From positions 3,058,001 to 3,122,000 of the forward strand of contig NZ_JAMXSR020000002.1 of the NCBI RefSeq assembly GCF_024124765.2: a DNA stretch of 64,000 nt, written 5' to 3'. Of this stretch, positions 38,819 to 49,937 are shown in pieces. The position numbers were made by a program, and so were the translations under genes. The first letter of the stretch is position 1. Each line of letters begins with the position of its first letter. The stretch is from Sphingomonas sp. H160509 (GTDB lineage: Bacteria; Pseudomonadota; Alphaproteobacteria; Sphingomonadales; Sphingomonadaceae). The notes beneath the pieces were generated by a model, which did no database searches, was not told the DNA's origin, and saw only the letters and a program-made list of their open reading frames with translations.

Positions 38819-40858
38819 GTGATCGCGACCCTGGTCCTGTGGGGCCATGCGCTTGCCGCGTTGCTGTTTGGCGCGGTGGCGCTTGGGCAGATGCGGCGGC
38901 CAAGTGGGCATTGGCCGCATCGGGCATTGCTGGTGGCGCTGGTCGCGACCAGCCTGTGGGCGCTCGCGGTCGCGGGGATCGGCGCGCAGGACATCGCGAC
39001 TCGCGTCGCGGCGAGCGGTCGCGATGTCGCCTGGCTCGGGTTCATGCTGGCAATGGTGCGGCGCGATCGCACCGGCAACCGGGCGCTGGACGCGGTGTAT
39101 CTGGTGGTGATGACGCTCGCCGGTGCCGCGGCGCTGCTCGCGTTCGTGGAAATGGCCGTGGTGCATGACGAGGCGTTCGCCGCGGTCGCGTCCGCCCGCG
39201 CGATGCTCGGCATGATGGAGGCGGTGAGCGCGCTGGTCCTCACGCATCATCTGTATCAGGCCGCGCCCGCATCGCGAGGCGGCGTCCGGCTGGTGATGCT
39301 GGCGCTTGCCGCGATGTGGGGCGTCGACCTGTTGGTGGCGGCGTTGGCCTATGCCTCGACGGTGGCGGCGCCAATCGCGTTCGTCGCGCGGGGTGTCGTG
39401 ATGATCGGCGTCGCGGCGCTGCTCGTCGTTGGCGTGCATCGCAGCGGCGAGTGGACGCTCGCCTTGTCGCGACCGATCGCGGTGCGAGCCTTGTCGGCGA
39501 TCGCGCTGGTCCTCTACGCGGGCATCACCGCGCTTGCGACCGCCATCGTCGCCGGCCTTGCCGGGCCCTATGCGCGGGTGGCGCAGACGGCGATCGTGTT
39601 CGGCGCGACGGCGATCGTGGTGGCGCTGCTTTCGACGCCTTGGCTGCGGGCATGGGCCAAAGTGAAGGTGGCCAAGCACCTGTTTCGCCACCGTTATGAC
39701 TACCGTGCCGAGTGGCAGCGCTTCACCGATACGCTGGGTCGACCCGATTCTGGCGCGGAGTCGCTCGATTGTCGCGTGGTGAAGTCGATCGCCGACCTGA
39801 CCGACTCGCCCGGGGGGCTGTTGCTGGTGCCCGATGGAGCGTCGCTTGGGCCGGGCGCGACGTGGAACTGGGCGGGAGTCGCCGATGGTCCACGCGATGA
39901 GACGTTGGCGCGGTATCTCGCGCAGGACGCGCGGATCGTCGAACTGGACCGCGTCCGCGCCGGTACCGCGCCAAGCGACGATTTGGCGAGCGTTCCCGAC
40001 TGGCTCCGCGACTGTCCCGAGGCGTGGGCGATCGTGCCGCTGGTGCACGGCGGCGCGCTGGTTGGCGCGATCGTGCTGGCGCGCCCACCGGTCGACCGGG
40101 CGCTCGACTGGGAGGATTTTGACTTGCTCCGAGTCGCGGGTCGGCAGGCGGCGAGTTACCTTGCCGAGGATCGCGCGCATGCGGCGCTGGCGGATGCGGC
40201 TCGGTTCGACGAGTTCAATCGCCGGTTCGCGTTCATTCTCCACGATATCAAGAATCTTGTAAGCCAATTGACCTTGGTTGCGCGCAACGCCGAGCGGCAC
40301 GCGGACAATCCCGATTTTCGTGTCGACATGGTCGCTACTCTCAAGGACTCGTCCGATCGCATGAACGCGCTGCTTGCCCGCCTTTCGCAGCATGGGCCCG
40401 TCCGCGGCGAACCGCTCCAGCCGATCGACGTCGCCACTATCGTCGAGCGAGTCGCGGCCGATCGCAAGGCGCAGCACCCGATTGTCGCGCAGGGCGGTCC
40501 GGTTTGGACGCTCGGGCACGCGGCGCGCCTCGAACAGGTGCTGGGGCAGCTGGTCCAGAATGCGGTCGAGGCGAGCGCTGCGGATGCGCCTGTTTTACTG
40601 GTCGTCGAGACGATCGGCGAACAGGTCGCGATCGACGTGATCGACCATGGCTGCGGCATGACGCCGGGCTTCGTCCGCGACCAGCTGTTCAAGCCGTTCG
40701 TGTCGTCCAAGCCTGCCGGCTTCGGGATCGGCGCGTTCGAGGCGCGGCAACTGGTGCATGCGATGGGTGGCGCGCTCGACGTCGCCAGCCGCGAGGGGGA
40801 GGGTACGCGCTTCCGCATTCTGCTGCCCGCGGTCGCGGCGCTGGAGGTGGCGGCGTGA
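38819..40858 (+). CDS. prsK: PEP-CTERM/EPS system histidine kinase PrsK
   Basis: Membrane sensor kinase, 679 residues, intact. Residues 1 to about 290 hold about nine hydrophobic helices, then a GAF-like region (about 300-450), then the kinase core. The phosphorylated His is in FAFILHDIKNLVSQLTLV, the HDIKN variant typical of PrsK. N box QLVQNAVEASAAD, G1 box DHGCGMTP and G2 GFGIGAFEARQLVHAMGG complete it. GTG start at 38819. The stop overlaps the GTG start of prsR by four bases, so kinase and regulator are coupled. The signal sensed is unknown. Confidence 0.92.
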   Translation: MIATLVLWGHALAALLFGAVALGQMRRPSGHWPHRALLVALVATSLWALAVAGIGAQDIATRVAASGRDVAWLGFMLAMVRRDRTGNRALDAVYLVVMTLAGAAALLAFVEMAVVHDEAFAAVASARAMLGMMEAVSALVLTHHLYQAAPASRGGVRLVMLALAAMWGVDLLVAALAYASTVAAPIAFVARGVVMIGVAALLVVGVHRSGEWTLALSRPIAVRALSAIALVLYAGITALATAIVAGLAGPYARVAQTAIVFGATAIVVALLSTPWLRAWAKVKVAKHLFRHRYDYRAEWQRFTDTLGRPDSGAESLDCRVVKSIADLTDSPGGLLLVPDGASLGPGATWNWAGVADGPRDETLARYLAQDARIVELDRVRAGTAPSDDLASVPDWLRDCPEAWAIVPLVHGGALVGAIVLARPPVDRALDWEDFDLLRVAGRQAASYLAEDRAHAALADAARFDEFNRRFAFILHDIKNLVSQLTLVARNAERHADNPDFRVDMVATLKDSSDRMNALLARLSQHGPVRGEPLQPIDVATIVERVAADRKAQHPIVAQGGPVWTLGHAARLEQVLGQLVQNAVEASAADAPVLLVVETIGEQVAIDVIDHGCGMTPGFVRDQLFKPFVSSKPAGFGIGAFEARQLVHAMGGALDVASREGEGTRFRILLPAVAALEVAA

Positions 40859-42214
40859 GCGGCAACGAACGTCCCGTCCTGCTGATCGTCGAGGATGACC
40901 TCGGGCTGCAGCGGCAATTGCGCTGGGCGTATGAGGGGGTATGAGATCGTCGTGGCGAGCGATCGTGCGCAGGCGCTCGATGCGGTGCGCGCGCATGAGC
41001 CCGCGGTCGTCACGCTGGACCTGGGCCTGCCGCCCGATCCGGACGGAGTCACCGAGGGGTTTGCGACTCTGCGCGATATTTTAGCGATGAAGCCGGATAC
41101 CAAGGTGATCGTTGCCTCCGGGCACGGCGCGCGCGACAGTGCGTTGCAGGCGATCGCGGATGGCGCCTGGGACTTCTATGCCAAGCCGATCGACATCGAC
41201 GCGCTCGGCATGATCGTCAGCCGTGCGTTTCACGTCCATGCCCTGGAGGCCGAAAATCGCCGGCTTGCCGCGCGGATCGACGCCGGCGGGTTCGGCGGGT
41301 TGATCAGCGCTTCGCCCGAGATGGCGGTGGTCACGCGCACCCTGGAGCGAGTTGCGCCCGCCAATGTCTCGGTGATGCTGCTCGGCGCGAGCGGTACGGG
41401 CAAGGAACTGCTCGCGCGCGGACTGCACGACGCGTCGCCACGGTCGCGGGGGAATTTCGTCGCGATCAACTGCGCGGCGATCCCCGAGACGTTGCTCGAG
41501 AGCGAACTGTTTGGTCACGAAAAGGGTGCGTTCACCGGCGCGGTGAAGACCACCGAGGGCAAGATCGAGCAGGCTGCGGGCGGGACGCTGTTCCTCGACG
41601 AGATCGGCGACGTGCCGCTCGCGCTCCAGGTGAAGCTGTTGCGCTTCCTCCAGGAGCGCGTGATCGAACGCGTTGGTGGGCGCAAGGCGATCCCGGTCGA
41701 TACGCGCATCGTCTGCGCGACCCACCAGAACGTCGACGCGATGGTCGCGGACGGGCGGTTCCGCGAAGACCTGTATTATCGGCTCGCGGAGATCGTCGTG
41801 CGGATACCGGCATTGGCCGCGCGGACCGGCGATGCGGTGCTGCTCGCGCGGCACTTCGTCACGCGCTATGCTCGGACGATGAACCCCGTTGTCACCGGCC
41901 TCGCCCCTGATGCGCGCGCCGCGATCGACGGCTGGGGCTGGCCGGGCAACGTCCGCGAGTTGGAGAACCGGATCAAGCGCGCGGTCATCATGGCCGACGG
42001 CAAGCTCGTCACGGCGACCGATCTCGACCTCGACGGAAAGAGCGAGGAGGCCGCCGCGCTCAACCTGCGCGCGGCTCGCGAACTCGCCGACCGGAAAGCG
42101 ATCCGCCAGGCGCTGGCGCGCGCCGACGGCAATATCTCGGGCGCATCGCGGTTGCTCGGGATCAGCCGTCCAACCTTGTACGACCTCCTGAAAAGCTATG
42201 ATCTCCATGCCTGA
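40855..42214 (+). CDS. prsR: Sigma-54-dependent response regulator PrsR (frame broken at G5)
   Basis: NtrC-type regulator, 452 residues after repair. The receiver domain (residues 1-120) has the acidic pocket LLIVEDD, phosphoacceptor Asp in VVTLDLGLPP and Lys in FYAKPID. The AAA+ domain has Walker A GASGTGKE, the sigma-54 contact loop GAFTGA (HEKGAFTGAVKTTEGK) and Walker B GTLFLDEIGDVPL. The C-terminal Fis-type helix-turn-helix is NISGASRLLGISRPTLYDLL. The G5 run at 40935-40939 breaks the receiver; G4 restores WAYEGYEIVVASDRAQ. It should activate sigma-54 promoters for EPS or surface genes when phosphorylated by PrsK. Confidence 0.93.
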
Positions 42215-44228
42215 GACCGGATCCGCGGCGACGCACACGCATCGCTATCCGTTGCTGAGCCGGGGCCGGCGTCGGCGCCTGAAAATGCGCGGCGTCGTTA
42301 CCGCGAGATATACACGCTTGGTTGCGATCGGCGTCCTCTGCCTGCTGATCGTCGGTATCGCGATCGCCCTCGCGACCCGTCCGCCACGGCCAGATGCGCG
42401 CCGGTCGCTTATCGACAGCCTGACGACGCTGGCAGCAGGGAACTACAGTGCCGCGCGGACCAACGCGCAGGCCGCGATCAAAGCTGCCCCGACGTTGGGG
42501 ATCGCGCATGCGGTGCTGGCGCGCGCGTATCTCGAACTGGGCGACGGGCTTGCGGCAGAGGCGGAACTGGCGCGGGCGACCGACGCGGGGTTGCCCGCGG
42601 ATCGCCTGCATCAGCTTCAGGCACATGCGCGATTGCTACAGGACGACACCGATGGCGCGATCAACGAGGCTGCGCAGGCGCAACCGCGGTATGCCGGGTA
42701 CGCTGCGCGAATCCAGGCACGGGCGCTGGCGTCGCAAGGCAAGCCGGTGGAGGCGCAGGCGGTGCTTCGCGCCCTGCTCGATCAGATGCCGAACGATGGC
42801 GCGGCGTGGACGGATCTCGGCCGCGTCCGGTTGACGGCTGGCGATGTCGGTGGTGCGTCCGTTGCCGCGGGCGCGCGCGGTGACGCTGGCGCGGGGCGAA
42901 CCGGCGGCACTGACGTTGCAGGGGGAGGTCGTTCGCAGCCGCTACGGGCTCGTTGCCGCGCTGCCGTGGTTCGAGGCGGCGTTGCAGCGCGACGCCTATT
43001 ATCACCCCGCGCTGATCGAATATGCGGCGACGCTGGGTGAGGCGGGTCGGAATGCCGACATGCTGGCGGCGACGCGTCGCGCGCTGCTGGCGCGGCCGGG
43101 CAGCCCGCAGGCGTTGTACCTCCAGGCGGTATTGGCAGCGCGCGCAGGACGCATCGATCTGGCGCGCGGACTGCTGCAGCGAACCGGCGGCGCGGTTGCC
43201 GGCTTGCCGGGCGCGATGCTGCTGTCGGGCAGTCTCTACTATGCGCGGGGCAAATTCGAACAGGCGGCGGTGACGTGGCGACAGCTGGTCGCGATCCAGC
43301 CGCTCAACGTGACCGCGCGCCGACTGCTGGGCGCGGCGCTGCTTCGGTCTGGGGATGCGCAGGCGGCGTTGGGCGTGCTGCGCCCGATCGGGCTGCGCGC
43401 CGATGCGGACAGTTACGCGCTGACGACGATCGCGCGGGCGTTCGACGCGACCGGGGATACCTCGACCGCGGCGCAATTCCTCGATCGTGCAGCGGGGGGC
43501 GGACGGCGCCTTCTGCGATCTTCGGTACGGACGATTCGGTCGGTGCGTTGTTGGCCGTTGCCGATGCTGCGTCGAACGACCCAACCTATGTGCTGGGCGT
43601 GATCCGCGGCCAGATCGCGCGTGGGGATACTGCCGGCGCAATTGCTCGGGCGCGGGCGCTCGTCGCGGCGGGTCCTGGCGCGCCCGCCGCGCAACTGGCG
43701 CTTGGGGACGCACTGGCTTTTGCCGGGCGCTATCCCGAGGCGGCCGGGGTCTATGCGCGGGCGGCGGATCTGTCGTTCGACGAACCGACGATGTTGCGTC
43801 TGGTCGATGCGCTCGGCCGGGCGGGGCGCGCGCAGGACGCAGCGGCCTCGTTGGCGCTGTATCTGTCGCAGAACCCGCAAAGCCTGACCGGGCTCCGTCT
43901 CCTGGGCCACTGGCAGGTCGCGTCCGGGGATTGGGACAAGGCTATCGAGACGCTGGAGGGCGTGCGGCGAAGGGTCGGCAACCGGGATGGTGGCGTATTA
44001 AGCGACCTTGCGCTCGCCTATGCGGGTAGCGACGACGGCGCCATTGCGGTTCGCTACGGTAACGCTGCGTATAGTCTCGCGCCGATGAGTGCGGCTGCGG
44101 CGGATGCTTATGGTGTCGCCTTGGCGGCGAGCGGGAACGTCGGTGGCGCGCGCCAGTTGCTAGACAAAGCGGTGCGACTCGCGCCGGGCGATGCGGTGAT
44201 CGGGGGCCACCGCCGCCAGCTTGGCTGA
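42198..44228 (+). CDS. prsT: TPR-repeat membrane-anchored protein, PrsT-like (two frame breaks)
   Basis: About 676 residues after repair. One N-terminal transmembrane helix (LVAIGVLCLLIVGIAIALAT) is followed by a long array of tetratricopeptide helices from about residue 65 to the end (e.g. AAGNYSAARTNAQAAIKAAP, GAIARARALVAAGPGAPAAQ). It is shorter than the roughly 900-residue PEP-CTERM TPR lipoproteins and lacks a lipobox. Breaks are at 42869-42871 (one G too many) and at the G6 run 43494-43499 (one base short or two too many). Start may be 42198 or 42207; both overlap the prsR end. Role, by context, is scaffolding of EPS or PEP-CTERM export. Confidence 0.8.
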
Positions 44229-44290
44229 ACGCTGCCGGTCCTGCCTTCGGAACCCTTGCCTCTGGGAAGGCGTATCGTCAGAAGCCGCGC

Positions 44291-45094
44291 ATGACCGATC
44301 CGCTGGACCGCATCGCCGCCGCACTCGAGCGACTGTCGCCACCGCCACCACCGGCCGCCGATCCGCGGGCGCACCCTGCCTATGCGTGGCGTGGCGGGGT
44401 ACTCCATCCAGCGCGTGGGTTTGCGCCGTTGCCGTTGGATATGCTTATCGGTGTTGATCGCCAGAAGGCATCGCTGCTGGCCAATCTGCGCCATCTCGCG
44501 GCGGGTCATGCCGCGCAGGACGTCCTGCTGTGGGGTGCACGGGGAACCGGCAAGTCGGCGCTCGTCAAAAGCGCGGTGGCAGACGTGCAGGGTTCGGGCG
44601 GCGACATTGCGCTGGTCGAGGTCACCGAGCTTGCCGGACTGCCGACGCTGTTTGCGGCCTTGGGCCAGGTGGAACGCGCGTTCGTGGTGTTCGTCGACGA
44701 TCTCGGGTTCGACGTTCCGGCGGAGGCGCGTGCGCTTCGGTCGATGCTGGAGGGTGGGGCGGAACCCCGGCCTGCCAATGTGCGATTGCTGGTGACCGCC
44801 AATCGACGGCATCTGGCGCCGCGGGACATCGCCGAACAGGAAAGTGCGATCAATCCGCGCGACTCGGCGGACGATCATCTGGCGCTGTCTGATCGCTTTG
44901 GCCTCAGCCTGGGCTTCCACGCGCTTGATCAGGAAGGATATCTGGCGATCGTTGCGGCCTATGCGGCGACACATGATCTGGAGTTCGAACCGGGCGAGGC
45001 CATCGGTTGGGCTACACGTCGGGGCAGCCGCTCGGGCCGCGTCGCGTGGCAATATATCGTCGATCTAGCCGGTCGCGCTGGCAAGGCGTTGTAA
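44291..45094 (+). CDS. DUF815 family AAA ATPase
   Basis: 267 residues, intact. Walker A is WGARGTGKSALVKS and Walker B FVVFVDDLGFDVP, with sensor 1 NVRLLVTANRRHLAP and the DUF815-specific DRFGLSLGFHALDQEGYLAI. Function is unknown; structure suggests a small AAA+ remodeller. The N-terminus is Pro/Ala-rich (LSPPPPPAADPRAH). It follows prsT by 62 bases but is not a usual member of that operon. A strong hairpin terminator follows. Confidence 0.88.
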   Translation: MTDPLDRIAAALERLSPPPPPAADPRAHPAYAWRGGVLHPARGFAPLPLDMLIGVDRQKASLLANLRHLAAGHAAQDVLLWGARGTGKSALVKSAVADVQGSGGDIALVEVTELAGLPTLFAALGQVERAFVVFVDDLGFDVPAEARALRSMLEGGAEPRPANVRLLVTANRRHLAPRDIAEQESAINPRDSADDHLALSDRFGLSLGFHALDQEGYLAIVAAYAATHDLEFEPGEAIGWATRRGSRSGRVAWQYIVDLAGRAGKAL

Positions 45095-45106
45095 TCTCAA
45101 AACGGT

Positions 45107-45130
45107 GGGCCGGTGCCGAAGCACCGGCCC
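45107..45130. terminator. Bidirectional hairpin, 10-bp perfect stem
   Basis: GGGCCGGTGC-CGAA-GCACCGGCCC between convergent genes. On the minus strand the loop is the stable TTCG tetraloop and the stem is followed by CACCGTTTTG, so it is best placed to end the small membrane protein transcript. Confidence 0.85.
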
Positions 45131-45137
45131 GGCAACA

Positions 45138-45380
45138 TCAGTTGCTGTCCGAATCGTCGTTGTTGTCGTTGACGATGGCGATAACGCCGATCGCTGCAAC
45201 GCCAGCTACGATCAGGAGGGCGAAGATGCCGCCGCCGCCTGCGAGCTCGTTCTTGCCGGACGTTGCCGAGCCAACACGTGCGTTCGCAACCGACAGGCTG
45301 GCAGGAGCAGCCGACGCTGCAACCGAGGTGGTCATCATTGCAACGGCAAGTGCGCCGCCAGTAAGGGCCTTGAGCTTCAT
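45138..45380 (-). CDS. Small exported membrane protein with acidic Asn/Asp tail
   Basis: 80 residues, intact. Signal peptide MKLKALTGGALAVAMMTTSV ending at ASAAP, a short linker (SLSVANARVGSATSGKNELA), a Gly4 hinge, a hydrophobic helix IFALLIVAGVAAIGVIAIV, then the tail NDNNDDSDSN. The order signal peptide, linker, C-terminal helix and charged tail resembles sorted surface proteins, but the tail is acidic and lacks the Pro-Glu-Pro and basic residues of PEP-CTERM. The start at 45380 has GGAG six bases upstream. The function is not known. Confidence 0.75.
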   Translation of the reverse strand: MKLKALTGGALAVAMMTTSVAASAAPASLSVANARVGSATSGKNELAGGGGIFALLIVAGVAAIGVIAIVNDNNDDSDSN

Positions 45381-45416
45381 ATACATCTCCGCATTAAACA
45401 AACAGAACTGCCGCAA

Positions 45417-45434
45417 CGCAGCAATCGCACCGTG
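45417..45434 (-). promoter_or_regulatory. Possible sigma-54 (-24/-12) promoter
   Basis: On the minus strand ACGGTGCGATTGCTGC has GG and GC exactly ten bases apart, as in the consensus TGGCAC-N5-TTGC (here CGGTGC and CTGC). Transcription would start about 25 bases before the small membrane protein ATG. The -24 half is imperfect. The idea gains weight only from the nearby sigma-54 activator PrsR. Confidence 0.3.
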
Positions 45435-45478
45435 GTTCCCGTATTGACCGAAGAGGGAAACGTCCAGCTAAATTTAGT

Positions 45479-47261
<1,783 letters not shown>

Positions 47262-47382
47262 GTTCGCGCCACGTAGGGGTGCGAAGTGATGCAGGCAAGT
47301 TACACCGCGCCGGCTTCGTGCTGTCGGCGGCCTGTCGCGATCATTCACAGGCTGTTCAATGCGGAAGGCCTATGCCACCGCC

Positions 47383-47697
47383 ATGAAGATGCTGCTTTTC
47401 CTTGCAACCCTGGCCGCTGCGCCGTTCCTGGTGGGTGCCGCCCCCATGCTGGCGGGCGAGCCCCCGCAGCGCCGCAGCGATCAGATGTCGGCGTTGCAGG
47501 CGCGCAAGACCGGAGCGCCGTCTTTGCGCGAGATCGAGTCCCGTGTGATCCCGACCATGCGGGGTGCGCAGTATCTCGGCTCCGACTATGATTCGGGCAG
47601 CGCCATTTACACGCTGAAATTCCTGCGCGATGGAACCGTCATCTGGGTCGACGTCGATGGCCGTAACGGCCAGATCGTCGGCCGCACGGGTCGCTGA
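47383..47697 (+). CDS. PepSY-like periplasmic protein
   Basis: 104 residues from ATG 47383 (an in-frame ATG at 47359 would add eight polar residues before the signal peptide). Signal peptide MKMLLFLATLAAAPFLVGAA. The C-terminal half, from LREIESRVIPTMRGAQYLG to YTLKFLRDGTVIWVDVDGR, has the helix-beta pattern of PepSY domains. It stands 23 bases before a response regulator and histidine kinase. PepSY genes often accompany such PhoPQ-like pairs, perhaps modulating the sensor from the periplasm. Confidence 0.78.
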   Translation: MKMLLFLATLAAAPFLVGAAPMLAGEPPQRRSDQMSALQARKTGAPSLREIESRVIPTMRGAQYLGSDYDSGSAIYTLKFLRDGTVIWVDVDGRNGQIVGRTGR

Positions 47698-47720
47698 ACA
47701 CTGTAATCGAGAGGATTGTC

Positions 47721-48386
47721 ATGCGCGTTCTGATCGTCGAGGACGAGCCGAATCTCGGCCAGCAATTGAAGAATACCCTTGAGGGGGCCGGCTATGCGAT
47801 CGATCTCGCGGTCGATGGCGAGGAGGGGCATTTCCTCGGCTCGACCGAGAATTACGACGCGGTCGTGCTCGACCTCGGCCTGCCCGAGATCGACGGGCTG
47901 ACGGTGCTCGATCGCTGGCGCAAGGAGGGCAAGACGATGCCCGTGCTGGTGCTGACCGCGCGTGACAGCTGGTCGGACAAGGTCGCCGGCCTCGATGCGG
48001 GCGCGGACGATTACGTCGCCAAGCCGTTCCAGAGCGAGGAGCTGATCGCGCGTCTGCGTGCGTTGATCCGGCGTGCGTCGGGCAATGCCTCGTCCGAGCT
48101 TACCGCGGGCGATATCCGCCTCGACACGCGCAGCGGCAAGGTGACGCGCGCCGGTGAGCCGGTGAAGCTGACCGCGCAGGAATACAAGCTGCTGAGCTAT
48201 CTGCTGCACCACAAGGGCAAGGTCGTCAGCCGCACCGAACTGATCGAGCATATCTACGACCAGGATTTCGATCGCGATTCGAACACGATCGAGGTGTTCG
48301 TGACGCGCATCCGCAAGAAGCTTGGCCAGGACGTGATCACGACGATCCGCGGGCTTGGCTACAGCCTCGAAGATCCGGACGCCTGA
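47721..48386 (+). CDS. OmpR-family response regulator
   Basis: 221 residues, intact. Receiver domain with VEDEPN acidic pocket, Asp51 in AVVLDLGLPEIDG and Lys101 in YVAKPFQ; C-terminal winged helix (EYKLLSYLLHHKGKVVSRTE to VITTIRGLGYSL). Sequence is PhoP/QseB-like. AGAGGA lies seven bases before the ATG. The kinase gene follows 10 bases after the stop. Its regulon is unknown. Confidence 0.94.
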   Translation: MRVLIVEDEPNLGQQLKNTLEGAGYAIDLAVDGEEGHFLGSTENYDAVVLDLGLPEIDGLTVLDRWRKEGKTMPVLVLTARDSWSDKVAGLDAGADDYVAKPFQSEELIARLRALIRRASGNASSELTAGDIRLDTRSGKVTRAGEPVKLTAQEYKLLSYLLHHKGKVVSRTELIEHIYDQDFDRDSNTIEVFVTRIRKKLGQDVITTIRGLGYSLEDPDA

Positions 48387-48396
48387 TCGGCTGACG

Positions 48397-49793
48397 ATGG
48401 ACAGCGCGCCGGTCACAGACACGCCGATAGCGGACGGGCCGATCCGCGTGCCCGCCGCGGTCAAGGGATCGCTGTCGCGGCGGATGATCCTGATTGCGGC
48501 GGTGTGGATCGGCGTGCTGCTCAGCGGCGGCGGGTTCGCGCTCGACCGGGTGCTGTCGGCGGCGGTGACGCGTAATTTCGACGACCAGCTGGAATATGTG
48601 CTGCGGTCGCTGCTCAATTCGTCCGAGATCGGCCCTGACGGCGAAGTGATCTTCTCGCGCGAGGCTGCGGCCGACCAGCGGTTCGTCGAGCCGTATTCGG
48701 GGCTGTACTGGCAGGTGTCGGGCAAGGGGCGCGAGGATTTCCCGTCGCGTTCGCTCTGGGATCGCAGGCTCGCGTTCGGCGGGACGCATGACGACCGTAA
48801 CGCGCATTTCTATGACAGCACGCAATTTCCGGACGAGAAGCTGCGCGTGGTCGAGCGGGACGCGGTGATCCCCGGGTCGAAGGTGCATTGGCGGTTCCAG
48901 GTGGCGCAGAGCCGCGACGGGCTCGATGCGCAGATCACGACGTTGCGGCGGACGCTGGTGCGGAGCTTCGCGCTGCTTGCGCTCGGGCTGATTGTGATGG
49001 CCGCACTACAGACGTTCTATGGGCTGTGGCCGCTGCGGCGGGTGCGCGAGGAGATCGCGCGGATGCGCGCGGGGCAGTCGAACCGCGTGTCGAGCGCGAT
49101 GCCGGTCGAGGTCGCGCCGATGGTCGAGGAATTGAACGCGCTGATCGAGCATAACGAGCGGCAGGCGGAGGAGGCGCGGCGGCATGCCGGCAACCTCGCG
49201 CACGCGCTGAAGACGCCGCTGACGGTGATCATGAACGCGGCGACGGCGCAGTCGGACGATCTCGCCGACACGGTCATCCGGGAGGCGCGGACGATGCGGC
49301 GGCAGGTCGACCATCACCTCGCGCGGGCGCGGGCGGTCGGGCGGCGTGGGTCTGCGCATAGTCGTGCGGATGTGGCCGAGCCTGGAGTCGGTGGAGCGTG
49401 CGGTCGGCCGGCTGTACCGGCATGTGCGCATCGACGTGACCGGGCCTCGCGGGTTGCAGGTGCATGTCGAGCGGCAGGATCTCGACGAGATGCTCGGCAA
49501 CCTGATCGAGAACGCCGCGAAATATGGTGGTGGCAGCGTGTTCGTGACGGTCGGTGCGCAGTCAGGGTTCGTCGAGTTCCTCGTGGAGGACGACGGGGTT
49601 GGCATTCCGGAAGAGGAGCGGGTGCGTATCTTCGATCGGGGTGTGCGGCTGGATACGGGCAAGCCGGGGACGGGGCTCGGGCTGGCGATCGTGCGGGACG
49701 TGGCGGAGATCTACGAGGGGGACGGTTGCGCTCGAGGAGAGCGAGGACCTTGGTGGGTTGCTGGTCCGGTTGCGGTTGCCCGCGGCTAACTGA
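48397..49793 (+). CDS. PhoQ-like sensor histidine kinase (two frame breaks)
   Basis: 464 residues after repair. Transmembrane helices at about 28-50 (MILIAAVWIGVLLSGGGFAL) and 190-210, with a periplasmic sensor loop between. HAMP-like segment PLRRVREEIARMRAGQ, phospho-His in HAGNLAHALKTPLTVIMNAA, N box GNLIENAAKYGGG, G1 VEDDGVGIPEE and G2 GTGLGLAIVRDVAEIYEG. One extra base near 49367-49376 splits the linker (repaired SRAMWPSLESVERAV), and the G5 run at 49717-49721 splits the C-terminus (repaired YEGTVALEESEDLGG). Partner of the preceding regulator. Confidence 0.92.
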
Positions 49794-49801
49794 CGCCGTT
49801 T

Positions 49802-49928
49802 CGATCCTCCCCCGCAAGGGGGAGGTGGCGCGAAGCGACGGAGGGGGAGGACACGGAACACACCTTGTCCTCTGCCTCCCCCTCCGTCTGGCAAGGGCCA
49901 GCCACCTCCCCCTAGCGGGGGGAGGATC
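49802..49928. repeat. Extragenic palindrome, family A copy 3
   Basis: GATCCTCCCCCGCAAGGGGG at the left end and CCCCTAGCGGGGGGAGGATC at the right, with GCGAAGCGACGGAGGGGGAG and CTGGCAAGGGCCAGCCACCT inside. It lies between convergent genes (kinase and pheA) and closely matches the copy at 4591-4730. Confidence 0.85.
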
Positions 49929-49937
49929 AGTGTCACA

